From Streptomyces sp. SDr-06 (lineage in GTDB: Bacteria; Actinomycetota; Actinomycetes; Streptomycetales; Streptomycetaceae), in assembly GCF_003324565.1 (NCBI RefSeq), contig NZ_QOLA01000023.1, forward strand, positions 1 to 64,000: 64,000 nucleotides of DNA. The letters run 5' to 3'. Each line of letters starts with the position of its first letter. Within the stretch, counting starts at the first letter, position 1. Shown one piece after another: positions 51,828-61,300 of the stretch. The position numbers and the translations under genes are program-made. The notes beneath the pieces are model-generated. The model saw only the letters and a program-made list of their open reading frames with translations, did not search any database and was not told the origin of the DNA.

Positions 51828-52616
51828 ATGGCAGTTGAGGTGCTCTCGTCCTCCGTCGTCGTCGAGAGGCTGCGGGCCGCCGGGTGTGTGTTCGCCGAGG
51901 ACGAGGCCGAGTTGATACTCGGCACGGCCAAGGACGCCGCCGAGGTTGCCGCCATGGTGGAGCGCAGGGCCTCGGGGCTGCCGCTCGAACACGTCGTGGG
52001 GTGGGCCGAGTTCCACGGGCTCAGGGTCGCCGTCGAGCCCGGCGTCTTCGTGCCGCGCCGCCGCACCGAGTTCCTGGTGCGGCAGGCCCTGGCCGGCGCC
52101 GACACCACCCGGCCGGTCGTCGTGGTGGACCTGTGCTGCGGCTCGGGCGCGCTCGGTGCGGCGCTCGCCACCGCGCTGCCCGGGGCGGAACTGCACGCCG
52201 CCGACATCGAGGCGGCCGCCGTGCGCTGCGCCCGCCGCAACGTGGCCGCGCTGGGCGGCCAGGTCTACCAGGGCGACCTCTTCGCGCCGCTCCCGCCCGG
52301 ACTGCGCGGCCGGATCGACATCCTGGCCGCGAACGTGCCCTACGTACCCTCCGACGAGGTCGGCCTGCTGCCCCCGGAGGCCCGCGACCACGAGCCGCTC
52401 GTCGCGCTCGACGGAGGGACGGACGGCCTCGACATCATGCGCCGCGTCGCCCTCGAAGCGCCCGGCTGGCTCGCCCCGGGCGGCACCCTGCTCGTCGAGA
52501 CCAGCGAGCGGCAGGTGCCGGGCGCGCTGGCGGCGATGTCCGCGGGCGGGCTGCGCGCCCGCCTCGTCACCTCGGAGGAGCTGTACGCCAACGTGGTGAT
52601 CGGCGTCCGCGCCTGA
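51828..52616 (+). CDS. protein N5-glutamine methyltransferase-like (PrmC/HemK family)
   Basis: A 262-residue SAM-dependent methyltransferase. The SAM-binding motif I is VVVDLCCGSGALGAALA, the acidic end of strand 2 is HAADIE, and the family's NPPY motif appears as ANVPYVPS, with Val for the first Pro. The true PrmC methylates release factors; the NVPY variant is found in paralogues of uncertain target. The N-terminal helical domain is short. ATG 51828 follows gaaggggcttgatctgt. It lies directly after the 44-bp repeat array. Confidence 0.88.
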   Translation: MAVEVLSSSVVVERLRAAGCVFAEDEAELILGTAKDAAEVAAMVERRASGLPLEHVVGWAEFHGLRVAVEPGVFVPRRRTEFLVRQALAGADTTRPVVVVDLCCGSGALGAALATALPGAELHAADIEAAAVRCARRNVAALGGQVYQGDLFAPLPPGLRGRIDILAANVPYVPSDEVGLLPPEARDHEPLVALDGGTDGLDIMRRVALEAPGWLAPGGTLLVETSERQVPGALAAMSAGGLRARLVTSEELYANVVIGVRA

Positions 52617-52620
52617 GCCC

Positions 52621-53238
52621 TCAGGGCCGGGGCGGTTCGTACGGGGGCTGCGGCTCATGCGGCGGCGGCCCGGTAGGCGGCTCGAAAGGACCCTCATAGG
52701 GGCGCTCGGGCGGCGGCTCGTACGGGCGCTCCGACGGCGGCGGCTCGTACGGATGCTCCGACGGCGGCGGCTCGTACCGGGCGTCCGGGGGCGGTGCTCC
52801 GGGGGTGGCCGGTTCCGGCTCGGTCCTGCGGCGGCCGGACATCAGGGCCGCAGCGAGCAGCAGCACAAGGCCGGCGCCCAGTGCGATCGCCACGCCCTGT
52901 CCCAGGCCGCGCCCCGACGAGTCCACGGTCAGGCTGCCCGTCGCCTGGCCCTGCCGCACCATCCACAGGATGGTGAAGCCGAGCACGACGAGACCGGCGA
53001 CGGCGACCAGGACGCGCGAGCGCAGCACCAGGCCCACCAGCGTCACGAGCGCGGCGAAGGCCAGGGGGAGCAGCACCGAGCCGGCCACCTCCGCCTTGGT
53101 CGCGGAGATGCCCGAGAACAGGTCGTCGATCCGGTAGGTGCTGCCGTGACGGCCGTCGTACCAGGCACGGAAGGGGCTCCAGACGGCGGCCGTCGCTCCG
53201 AGGAGAGCGAGGATCGAGCCGAGGACGTTGCGGACCAT
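52621..53238 (-). CDS. membrane protein with Pro-rich cytoplasmic tail
   Basis: A 205-residue protein with about four transmembrane segments (NVLGSILALLGATAAVW, VAGSVLLPLAFAALVTLVG, VLVAVAGLVVLGFTILWMV, GVAIALGAGLVLLLAAALM). It ends in a Pro/Glu/Tyr-rich tail with YEPPPSE[RH]P repeats. Function unknown. GGAGGGCCGGAG precedes the ATG. It converges with the methyltransferase gene (4-nt gap). The 234-nt gap to the next gene (53239-53472) holds nothing recognisable. Confidence 0.8.
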   Translation of the reverse strand: MVRNVLGSILALLGATAAVWSPFRAWYDGRHGSTYRIDDLFSGISATKAEVAGSVLLPLAFAALVTLVGLVLRSRVLVAVAGLVVLGFTILWMVRQGQATGSLTVDSSGRGLGQGVAIALGAGLVLLLAAALMSGRRRTEPEPATPGAPPPDARYEPPPSEHPYEPPPSERPYEPPPERPYEGPFEPPTGPPPHEPQPPYEPPRP

Positions 53239-53472
53239 CTCCGGCCCTCCTTGTAGGCGGCTCTCGCTGCCGACGCTACGCCCGGCACGCGCACCCCGCT
53301 ACCCGGCGGCCGGGCGGCGCGCTCGCCGGTTGTCCCTGCCGGGCGCGACACCGGCCGCCATGGCGAGGCCGAAGACGGAGCCGACCACGCGGGAGCCCGC
53401 CCGGCCGCGGGCCCGGTGGGCGCACCGCCAGGGGCTCGAAGGGACGGCGCCGGACAGCGGCCGCCCCGCTTG

Positions 53473-54246
53473 TCACCGCATCCGGAAGTCCTTGGAGCGG
53501 CGCGTGGTGAACAGCTCCGCCTGGCGGTCGGGCGGCAGGTTGCCGAGGGTCACGAAGGCCGGGGCGCGGGAGTGGGCCGCGGCGAGGGTGGCCTCCTTCG
53601 CCGCCCACACCGAGCGGACCGTGCCCTGCACGGCCTCGGTCGGGTACGAGGCGATGGTCTCCGCGCAGCACAGCGCAACGGTCAACTCCTCGCCGGGCAC
53701 GGTCACTTCGCTCACGAAGCCGATCTCGTACGCCCGCCGCGCCGACATCCGCTCGGCCGTCCCCATCAGCGCGAGCCGGGCCGCCTCGCCGTGCGGCATC
53801 CGCAGCGCCAGATACATCGACTCGTACGCGCTGACCATGCCGTACGTCGTGTGCGGGTCGAAGAACGTGGCGTCCTCGGCGGTGATCACGAACTCCGCCT
53901 CGCCCAGCAGGTAGAACGCCCCGCCGCAGGCCATCCCGCGCACGGCGGCGATCACCGGCTTCCACAGGTCGTTCGCCTTCGGCCCGATCGCGATCAGGGG
54001 ATCGTCGGTGGAGTACGGGGACGAGGGCTGTGCCACCTCGGCCGAGCGGTCGATGCCGGTGCAGAAGGCCCGCTCGCCGGCGCCGGTGAGCACCACCGCC
54101 CGGACCGTCTCGTCGAACCTCAACTCACGCCAGATTCCGCTCAGTTGCTCTGCCGTGTCCAGGTCCACGGCGTTCAGGCGCTCGGGCCGGTTCAGGGTGA
54201 CCACCGCGACGCCGGTCTCCTTGTCGCGGGTCATCAGGACGCTCAC
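53473..54246 (-). CDS. enoyl-CoA hydratase/isomerase family protein
   Basis: A 257-residue crotonase-fold protein with VVTLNRPERLNAVDLDTAEQL, the oxyanion-hole parts ERAFCTGIDRSAE and VRGMACGGAFYLLGEAEFVI. FFDPHTTYGMVSAYESM occupies the region of the second catalytic Glu, which is displaced, so hydratase activity is not certain. The start GTG (54246) overlaps the OB-fold stop by GTGA; ATG 54234 is the alternative. It is the third gene of a thiolase, OB-fold, hydratase operon under operator site 10. Confidence 0.9.
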   Translation of the reverse strand: MSVLMTRDKETGVAVVTLNRPERLNAVDLDTAEQLSGIWRELRFDETVRAVVLTGAGERAFCTGIDRSAEVAQPSSPYSTDDPLIAIGPKANDLWKPVIAAVRGMACGGAFYLLGEAEFVITAEDATFFDPHTTYGMVSAYESMYLALRMPHGEAARLALMGTAERMSARRAYEIGFVSEVTVPGEELTVALCCAETIASYPTEAVQGTVRSVWAAKEATLAAAHSRAPAFVTLGNLPPDRQAELFTTRRSKDFRMR

Positions 54247-54674
54247 GAGCGCTCCAGGAGCCAGCGCGGCACGGTCACCCCGTCGACCTCGGTGAACGCG
54301 ACCTGCACCCGGGCGCCGATCCGCAGGCGCGCCGGGTCGACCGAGTCGAGGGGGGCGCCCGGCTCGGCGACCACGTTGCCGACCAGGCGGATCAGCGGGT
54401 CCTCGGCGAGCTCGACGACCACCGCGTTGTACGGGGCCTGGACCGCGTAGTCGGGGAGCAGCGGGGGGTGGGGGAAGACGTACGACCAGATGCGGCCGCG
54501 CCCCGACATCCGGCGCCACTCGCTGTCGAAGGACTGGCAGTGCGGGCAGCAGGGCCGGGGCGGGAAGCGGAGCCGGCCGCAGTCGGGGGCGGCACAGGCC
54601 TGGACGCGGAGCTCGCCCTGGGCCGCGTACTCCCAGAAGGGGGCGCCGTCGTCGTCCACAACAGGGGAAAGCAT
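54243..54674 (-). CDS. zinc-ribbon OB-fold (ChsH2 C-domain/DUF35-like) protein
   Basis: A 143-residue protein. The zinc ribbon uses Cys27, Cys32, Cys43 (or Cys42) and Cys46. The OB fold includes GRGRIWSYVFPHPPLLPDYA (key residues) and PYNAVVVELAEDPLIRLVGN. It follows the Ltp2-like gene after a 3-nt gap, matching the retro-aldolase complexes of steroid side-chain degradation, where the DUF35 domain is needed for the aldolase to fold and act. It therefore likely forms a complex with the 54678 product. GAGGAG lies about 10 nt before the ATG. Confidence 0.92.
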   Translation of the reverse strand: MLSPVVDDDGAPFWEYAAQGELRVQACAAPDCGRLRFPPRPCCPHCQSFDSEWRRMSGRGRIWSYVFPHPPLLPDYAVQAPYNAVVVELAEDPLIRLVGNVVAEPGAPLDSVDPARLRIGARVQVAFTEVDGVTVPRWLLERS

Positions 54675-54677
54675 CTC

Positions 54678-55826
54678 TCAACTCCTCAGCAGAACGGCGG
54701 AGGTGGGCACGCCCTCGCCCGCGGTGACCAGGCAGGTCGCGGCGTCGGGGACCTGGGCGGTGCTGGTGCCCCGCAGCTGTTTGACGCCCTCGTTGATGAG
54801 GTTGAACCCGTGGACGTAGGCCTCGCTGAGGCCGCCGCCCCCGGTGTTGATGGGCAGCCGCCCGCCGATCTCCAGCGCGCCGCCCTCGGTGAACGCGGCC
54901 CCTTCGCCGCGCCCGCAGAAGCCGTAGCCCTCCAGGGACAGGGGGATGAGCGGGGTGAACGCGTCGTAGATCTGGGCCACGTCCACGTCGTCCGGGCCGA
55001 AGTCGGCCTGCTTCCACAGGTGCCGGGCCGCGGTCCAGGCGGGCCCGGTCAGCGGGTCGTCGTTCCAGTAGTTGACCATGCCGTGGTGCTGGGCGGGCAG
55101 GGCCTGGGCCACGGAGTGCACGTACACCGGCTTGTGGCGGCAGTCGCGGGCCCGCTCGGCGGAGACGAGGACGCACGCCAACGCGCCATCTGTCTCGAGG
55201 CAGTTGTCGAAGAGACAGAGCGGTTCGCTGATCCAGCGCGACGTCATGTACATCTCGCGGGTCAGCGGGCGCTCGTACATGATCGCGTCCGGGTTCTGGT
55301 TGGCCCGGTTGCGGCAGGCGAGGGCCACGTTGAACAGGTGGTCGCGGGTGGCGCCGTACTCGTGCAGATAGCGGCGTGCCAGCATGCCGATCTCGTCGGC
55401 GGGCCGCAGCAGACCGAAGGGGCGGGTCCACTGGGCGGGGGTGGGCAACTGAACGGCCGTGTTCTTCCAGGGCCTTGGGCCGCTGCCGCGTTTGCGGGAG
55501 CGCCAGGCGACGCCGACGCCGGCCTGGCCGGTGGCGATCGCGGCGGCGAGGTGCGCGAGGGTGGCGCAGGAGCCGCCGCCCCCGTAGCCGACCTTGCTGA
55601 AGAAGGTCACGTCGCCCGCGCCGACGGACTTGGCGACCTCGACCTCGTCCGTCTCCTCCATCGTGTACGAGGCGAACGCGTCCACCTCTGCCGGGTCGAT
55701 GCCCGCGTCGTCGAGCGCGGCGACGATCGCCCGGCACGCCAACGTCTTCTCGGACTCGGGCAGTTGCTTGGCGAAGGCCGTCTGCCCGATCCCCACTATG
55801 GCTGTCGCGTCCTTCAGGGTGGCCAT
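54678..55826 (-). CDS. Ltp2-like thiolase-fold acyl-CoA retro-aldolase
   Basis: A 382-residue thiolase-superfamily protein very close in pattern to mycobacterial Ltp2: AIVGIGQTAFAK at the start, VTFFSKVGYGGGGSCATLAH, IYDAFTPLIPLSLEGYGFCG (key residues YDAFTP, GYGFCGRGEG), LPINTGGGGLSEAYVHGFN and VTAGEGVPTSAVLL at the end. Ltp2 cleaves a tertiary 17-hydroxy steroid-CoA thioester to a ketone and propionyl-CoA, so a retro-aldol step on a branched acyl-CoA is expected here. GGAGGTGG precedes ATG 55826. First gene of its operon, under operator site 10. Confidence 0.92.
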   Translation of the reverse strand: MATLKDATAIVGIGQTAFAKQLPESEKTLACRAIVAALDDAGIDPAEVDAFASYTMEETDEVEVAKSVGAGDVTFFSKVGYGGGGSCATLAHLAAAIATGQAGVGVAWRSRKRGSGPRPWKNTAVQLPTPAQWTRPFGLLRPADEIGMLARRYLHEYGATRDHLFNVALACRNRANQNPDAIMYERPLTREMYMTSRWISEPLCLFDNCLETDGALACVLVSAERARDCRHKPVYVHSVAQALPAQHHGMVNYWNDDPLTGPAWTAARHLWKQADFGPDDVDVAQIYDAFTPLIPLSLEGYGFCGRGEGAAFTEGGALEIGGRLPINTGGGGLSEAYVHGFNLINEGVKQLRGTSTAQVPDAATCLVTAGEGVPTSAVLLRS

Positions 55827-55879
55827 GGCCCCACCTCCACGAGCGTCACCAGTACTGACAGCGGAGGAGGCTACAGCTA

Positions 55880-55898
55880 ATCTGACGGATAGTCAGCA
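55880..55898. promoter_or_regulatory. island operator, site 10
   Basis: ATCTGACGgatAGTCAGCA between the divergent Ltp2-like operon and the CoA ligase gene. Its plus-strand centre reads GATAGT, a possible -10. Confidence 0.7.
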
Positions 55899-55956
55899 AC
55901 GGGGAATCCCCTGCTCGAACGGGACCGAGAGCGCGGGGAAGGCGGAGGGGCGTGCG

Positions 55957-57561
55957 ATGGGGCTTGCGATACGCGGGGACCTGGAGTGGGGCACGATCGC
56001 CCGGCTGGTGCGCGACGCCGCCGGGCGGTATGGCGAGCGCGAGGCCGTCGTCGAGGGGCGCGGCCGGATCTCGTACGCGGAGCTCGGCGAGCGCGTCGAG
56101 CGGGCGGCCGCCGCGTGCACGGCGGCCGGGGTGTCCCCCGGTGACCGGGTCGCGGTGTGGGCGCCCAACACCTCGGACTGGATCGTCTCGGCGCTGGGCG
56201 CGGTGACGGCGGGCGCGGTCCTCGTGCCGCTGAACACGCGGTTCAAGGGCGCGGAGGCGGCGTACGTACTCGAAAGCAGCCGGGCCAGGCTGCTCTTCGT
56301 GACCGGTACGTTCCTGGGCACCTCCTATGTCGCCTCGCTGCGCCGCGCGACCGCCGAGGGGTCCGGCCCCGGCCCGCTGCCGTCGCTGCCGCACCTGGAG
56401 CAGGTGGTGGTCCTCTCGGACGACGCCCCCGACGACTTCCGCACCTGGAAGGACTTCCTGGCGGGCGGCGAGGGCGTGTCCCGCGCCGAGGTGGAGGCCC
56501 GGTCGGCGCTCATCGAGCCGGGGTCGCCCTCCGACATCGTCTACACCTCGGGCACCACCGGCCGTCCCAAGGGCGCGGTGATCACCCACGCCCAGACCCT
56601 GCGCGGCTACGCCCTCTGGTCCGAGCTCGCGGGCCTGCGCGAGGGCGACCGCTATCTGATCGTGAACCCGTTCTTCCACACCTTCGGCTACAAGGCGGGC
56701 ATCATCGCCTGCCTGATGCGGGGCGCCACGATGGTGCCGCAGCCGGTGTTCAACATCGACACCGCGCTCGCGAACATCGCCTCCGAACGCGTCTCGGTCC
56801 TGCCGGGCCCACCCACCCTCCACCAGTCGCTCCTGGACCACCCGGCCCGCGACCAGCACGACCTGAGCGCGCTGCGCCTGGTGGTGACCGGGGCGGCGGT
56901 GGTCCCGCTGCGCCTGGTCGAACGGCTGCGGGCCGAGCTGGGCGTCGGCACCGTCCTGACGGCGTACGGGCTCTCCGAGGCGAGCGGCATCGTCACGATG
57001 TGCCGCCGCGGCGACCCGGCGGAGGTCATCGCCTCGACCTCGGGCCGCGCGATCCCCGGCACCGAGGTACGGGTCGCGGCGGGCCCGGGCGAGCCGGGCG
57101 AGATCCTGGTGCGCGGCTTCAACGTCATGCGGGGCTACTTCGAGGACGAGCCCGGCACGGCCGGGGCGATCGACGCGGACGGCTGGCTGCACACCGGCGA
57201 CATCGGCGTCCTGGACGAGGCGGGCAACCTCCGCATCACCGACCGGATCAAGGACATGTTCATCGTCGGCGGCTTCAACGCCTACCCGGCCGAGATCGAG
57301 CAACTCCTGGGCCTGCACCCCGAGGTGGCCGACGTGGCGGTGATCGGCGTCCCGGACCCGCGCCTGGGCGAGGTGGGCCGGGCGTACGTCGTGCGGCGGC
57401 CCGGGTCGGTCCTGACGGCGGACGACCTGATCGCCTGGTCCCGGCGCGAGATGGCGAACTACAAGGTGCCGCGGGAGGTCGAGTTCCTGGCGGAGCTGCC
57501 GCGGAACGCGAGCGGCAAGGTGGTGAAGGGAGAGCTGCGGGCCCGCGGTCCCCGTAGCTGA
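55957..57561 (+). CDS. FadD-type AMP-forming acyl-CoA ligase
   Basis: A 534-residue ligase. The P-loop motif is YTSGTTGRPKG (196-206), followed by FFHTFGYKAGI, TAYGLSEASGIVTM, the hinge-region DGWLHTGDIGVLDEAG, IKDMFIVGGFNAYPAEIEQ and a terminal NASGKVVKGELR with the catalytic Lys. It resembles FadD3-like ligases that activate the propanoate side chain of steroid ring remnants, but specificity cannot be read from sequence. GGAGGGG lies 7 nt before ATG 55957. It diverges from the Ltp2-like operon across operator site 10. Confidence 0.93.
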   Translation: MGLAIRGDLEWGTIARLVRDAAGRYGEREAVVEGRGRISYAELGERVERAAAACTAAGVSPGDRVAVWAPNTSDWIVSALGAVTAGAVLVPLNTRFKGAEAAYVLESSRARLLFVTGTFLGTSYVASLRRATAEGSGPGPLPSLPHLEQVVVLSDDAPDDFRTWKDFLAGGEGVSRAEVEARSALIEPGSPSDIVYTSGTTGRPKGAVITHAQTLRGYALWSELAGLREGDRYLIVNPFFHTFGYKAGIIACLMRGATMVPQPVFNIDTALANIASERVSVLPGPPTLHQSLLDHPARDQHDLSALRLVVTGAAVVPLRLVERLRAELGVGTVLTAYGLSEASGIVTMCRRGDPAEVIASTSGRAIPGTEVRVAAGPGEPGEILVRGFNVMRGYFEDEPGTAGAIDADGWLHTGDIGVLDEAGNLRITDRIKDMFIVGGFNAYPAEIEQLLGLHPEVADVAVIGVPDPRLGEVGRAYVVRRPGSVLTADDLIAWSRREMANYKVPREVEFLAELPRNASGKVVKGELRARGPRS

Positions 57562-57585
57562 CAGCTCCGCGCGGCGGCGACCGGC

Positions 57586-57750
57586 TCAGGTGGCGTGGAT
57601 GTCCTGCGGGGAGATCACCGTGGCGTGGATGTCCTGGGCGGCGGGACCTCCCGCGGTGGCGTGTGGGGCGGTCGTCGCCGGGACCATGGCGGCGAGGGCC
57701 GCCGCTATGAGGACGGCGTACGTGGCGAGTGCGCGGCTGGTGCGGGTCAT
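57586..57750 (-). CDS. small exported peptide with AfsS-like HAT repeats
   Basis: A 54-residue product. A signal-like segment (TYAVLIAAALAAMVPATT) is followed by a short tail with HATAG, AAQDIHAT and SPQDIHAT, motifs like those in the neighbouring AfsS. GGAG lies 6 nt before ATG 57750. It probably arose from an afsS-like duplication that gained a signal peptide, or the two share an ancestral repeat. Function unknown. It converges with the CoA ligase gene and starts 208 nt after the AfsS stop. Confidence 0.65.
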   Translation of the reverse strand: MTRTSRALATYAVLIAAALAAMVPATTAPHATAGGPAAQDIHATVISPQDIHAT

Positions 57751-57902
57751 GGCAACTCCATGTGCGGTACTGGGTGTTGGGCGTGCGGGATGCGGGGCGT
57801 CGGCCCGCTCCGGTGACGGTGCGGGTGCCGCCCGCACGCAATGATCGCCGGTCCCGGTGGTGCGGTCACGGGGGCCCGCCGGAGCAGGCCTGCCGACATG
57901 CC

Positions 57903-57941
57903 ACGGCCGCGGCGGCTCCCCTCCCGCGCCGCCGCGGCCGT
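57903..57941 (-). terminator. 13-bp perfect hairpin downstream of afsS
   Basis: acggccgcggcgg (57903-57915) and ccgccgcggccgt (57929-57941) form a very stable stem 17 nt past the afsS stop. It should terminate the afsS transcript. Confidence 0.75.
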
Positions 57942-57958
57942 CCCCCGCTCAGAAGGAG

Positions 57959-58165
57959 CTACGTGACGGGCTCCGAGGTCGCGTGGACGTCGTTCGTCGA
58001 GGCGTCCGTGGCCGTTGCGTGGACGTCCAGAGGCCCGACCGTGCCGTCGTCCGCGGCGGCCGTGGCGTGCACGTCCAGCGGCTTGACCGTGCCGTCGTCG
58101 CCCACGGCGGTGGCGTGGACGTCCAGCGGCTTGATGATCGGCTCGGTGCTCTTGATGTCGCCCAT
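57959..58165 (-). CDS. afsS: AfsS, small regulator of antibiotic production
   Basis: A 68-residue hydrophilic protein without a signal peptide. Three tandem units on the theme KPLDVHATAVGDDGTV, plus a final NDVHATSE, make up most of it. Small repeat proteins in this position, just 3' of afsR, are AfsS, the transcriptional target through which AfsR raises antibiotic gene expression. GGGAGAC lies 6 nt before the ATG. About 170 nt upstream are AfsR-type heptamer repeats. The gene ends in a strong hairpin. Confidence 0.85.
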   Translation of the reverse strand: MGDIKSTEPIIKPLDVHATAVGDDGTVKPLDVHATAAADDGTVGPLDVHATATDASTNDVHATSEPVT

Positions 58166-58334
58166 GGTGTCTCCCGTTGGCCGCGCAGTTGTGATGGACA
58201 GGACCCGTCCGGCCGCTCCCCCGAGGGCTTCCGGACGGGTCCTTCAGGGCCGCTCAGACTAGTACCGCGGCCGTTCGCCCTCCCGCTTGCCCCCCGGCCC
58301 ACGGAACGACTGAGTAAGAGAGTGCCGGGTGGCG

Positions 58335-58352
58335 ATAAACGAACGATGAACG
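58335..58352 (-). promoter_or_regulatory. AfsR-type heptamer direct repeats in afsS promoter
   Basis: On the minus strand CGTTCAT (58352-58346), a 4-nt spacer CGTT and CGTTTAT (58341-58335) give two heptamers in the 11-bp phase used by SARP-family activators. The site lies between the afsR stop and afsS. Confidence 0.7.
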
Positions 58353-58366
58353 CGCTGTACCGGGCC

Positions 58367-61300
58367 CTATGCGGCGTGTGCGGGGGTCAGCAGCGAGAGC
58401 ACCACCTGGGCCTCCGGCGCGCCCAGCGCCTCGAACAGCTCCAGCGACTCCCGCCAGCAGACCTGCGCACGGCCGGTCTGCCCGATGGCGTCCAGGGCCT
58501 GCCCGAGGACGATCAGGACGTTGCCCCGCCGCCAGTCGCCGCCGATGCCGCGCAGCCGGGTGAGCGCCATCTCCGCGTTCGCGGCGGCCTGCGCCGGGCG
58601 CCGGGCCACGACGTCGACCTCGGCGAGACGGAACAGGGCCATCCCCTCCCACAGGCGCTGCCGGCCGTCCCGGAAGACGTCCAGGGCCTCCTGGAGCCGC
58701 AGCACCGCCTCGGCGTGCTGTCCGTTCTTGGCCAGGGCCAGGCCCAGCGCGTAACGGGCGTTGGCACCCCGCAAGGAGTTGCCGAGCCCGTCGTAGATGG
58801 CGATGCCGTTCTTCGCCAGCTCCACCGCGCTGGCCGTGCGGCCCATCGCGAGGTGGATGCGCGACAGGTTGCACAGCGCGCTGGCCTCGCCGGGGCGGTC
58901 GGCGCCCCGCGCGTAGTTCTCGATCGCCGTGGTGAGGTGCTTCTCGCCCTCCTCGTACCGGTTCTGGTAGAGGGCGATGACGCCGCGGATGTTGGGGGCC
59001 CAGCAGCCGGGCAGGGGGTCCTCGGCGATCTCGGCGAGCCGCATGCCCTCGGCGGCCTCCCGGTCGGCCTGGTCGAAGCTGCCCGCGGTGTGCCGGGCGT
59101 TGGCGAGCGCGGTGAGTGCGCGGCCCTCCGCCCGCACGTCGCCGTAGGCGTGGGCGGACGCCTGGAGGGCTGCGGCGGTGGCCACGTACTCCTTGGAGTT
59201 GGTGCCCGACTCGGCGAGGTCGAGGGCGGACCACAGCAGGTCCACGGCCCGGCGCAGCGCCTGCGGCCGCTCGGCGGCCTGCCGCACGCACGCGAGCAGC
59301 GGGATCGCCTCCGCGTACAACCAGTCCTGGGCCGCGTGGCGGTCCGCGAAGGACAGGCCCGCGCGCCCGGTCGGCTCCAGGTGGTCCACGAGCCGGTCGC
59401 CCGGCCGCTCCAGGGCGTACACCCCGGAGGCGGTCGCCAGATAGAAGTCGAGCAGCCGCGACATCGCGAGCTCCCGCTCCACGGGCGGGAGTTCGTCGCG
59501 CTCCGCGCACGAACGCGCGTAGAGCCGGACGAGGTCGTGGTAGCGGTAGCGGCCCGGGGCGGCCGATTCCACCAGCGACGTGTCGACCAGCGATTCCAGC
59601 AGGTCCTCGGTCTCCTGCTCGGGGAGGTCGAGGACGGCCGCCGCGGCGGCCAGTGAGATGTCGGGCCCGTCGGGCAGGCCGAGCAGCCGGAAGGCGCGGG
59701 ACTGGGCGGGCTCCAGCTGCCCGTAGCCGAGCTCGAACGTCGCCTTGACCGCGAGGTCGCCGGCCTGGAGCTCGTCCAGGCGGCGGCGCTCGTCGGCGAG
59801 CTTCGCCGCGAGCACCGACACCGTCCAGGTGCGGCGCGAGGCAAGCCGGGAGGCGGCGATGCGGATGGCGAGCGGCAGGAAGCCGCAGGCGGCGACCACG
59901 TCCAGGGCCGCCTCGCGCTCGGAGGACACCCGCTCCTCCCCGACGATCCTGGTGAAGAGCTGGAGCGCCTCCTCGGGGGACATCACGTCCAGGTCCACCA
60001 GGTGCGCACCGACCAGGTCGACCATGCGGATGCGGCTGGTGACCAGGGCCGCGCAGCCCGCGGTGCCCGGCAGCAGCGGCCGGATCTGGGCCGCGTCGCG
60101 GGCGTTGTCGAGCAGGACCAGGACCCGGCGGCCGTCGAGCGTGGAGCGGAACAGGGCCGCGCGCTCCTCCATCGAGTCGGGGATCGCCGAGTCCGCGGTG
60201 CCGAGCGCGCGCAGGAACGCGCCGAGGACGGTGTCCGGCTCGGCGGAGTGCGAGCCCGCGCCCTGGAGGTCGACGTAGAGCTGGCCGTCGGGGAAGTAGG
60301 GGCGGGCGGCGTGGGCCACGTGCACGGCGAGCGTGGTCTTGCCCACGCCGCCGATGCCGGCGAGCGCGGAGACCGCCATCACCGTGGTCTCGGCGCTCGC
60401 CAGGCGCGAGGTCAGCTCGCGCACGAAGGCCGCCCGGCCGGTGAAGTCCGGCACGGAGGCGGGCAGTTGGGCCGGGCGCACCGGGATCGGGGCGGCCGCG
60501 GGCGCGGCGGCGGGCGGACGGGCCAGGTCCTCGTCGGCGCGCAGGATGCGCTGCTGGAGGCGGGCGAGTTCGGGGCGCGGATCGACGCCGAGCTCGTCGG
60601 CGAGCAGCCGCCGGGTGTCCGCGTACACCGCGAGGGCCTCGGCCTGGCGGCCGCTGCGGTACAGGGCCAGCATCAGCAGTTCGCGCAGCCGCTCGCGCAG
60701 CGGGTGGGCGGCGGTCAGCGCGGTCAGTTCGGAGACGGCCTCGGCGTGGCAGCCCGCCTCCAGGTCCATGTCGAGCCGGGCCTCGGTGAGTTGGAGGCGC
60801 CACTCGGCGAGCCGGGTGCGCTGGTTCTCGGCGTACGGGCCCGGCACGCCCGCCAGGGGCTCGCCGTCCCAGTGGGCGAGTGCGCTGTTGAGCAGGTCGC
60901 GGGCGCGGGTCTGGTCGCCGCCCGCCCGCGCCTTCTCGGCGGCCGTGGCCAGCTCCTGTGCCTGGGCGAGGTCGAGGGTGGCGGCGCCGACCCTGATCGC
61001 GTAGCCGCCGGACTCGCTGACCAGCACCCCGGGGTCGAGGACCTTGCGCAGCCGCGAGGCGTAGGTGCGGAGCGCGGCCAGGGCCTGGGAGGGCGGCTCG
61101 TCGCCCCAGATGGCGTCGATGAGTTCGGCGGCGGTGGCGGTGCGGCCGTCGCGCAGGAGCAGGGCGGCGAGCAGGGCGCGCTGCTGCGGGGAGCCGGAGG
61201 GCAGGGCCTGCTCGCCCCGCCAGGCCCGTACGGGTCCGAGAACGCCGAAGCGGAGCCCGGCGCCGGATGCCTCCGGGCCGTGCTCGGCCTCCTCCTGGGC

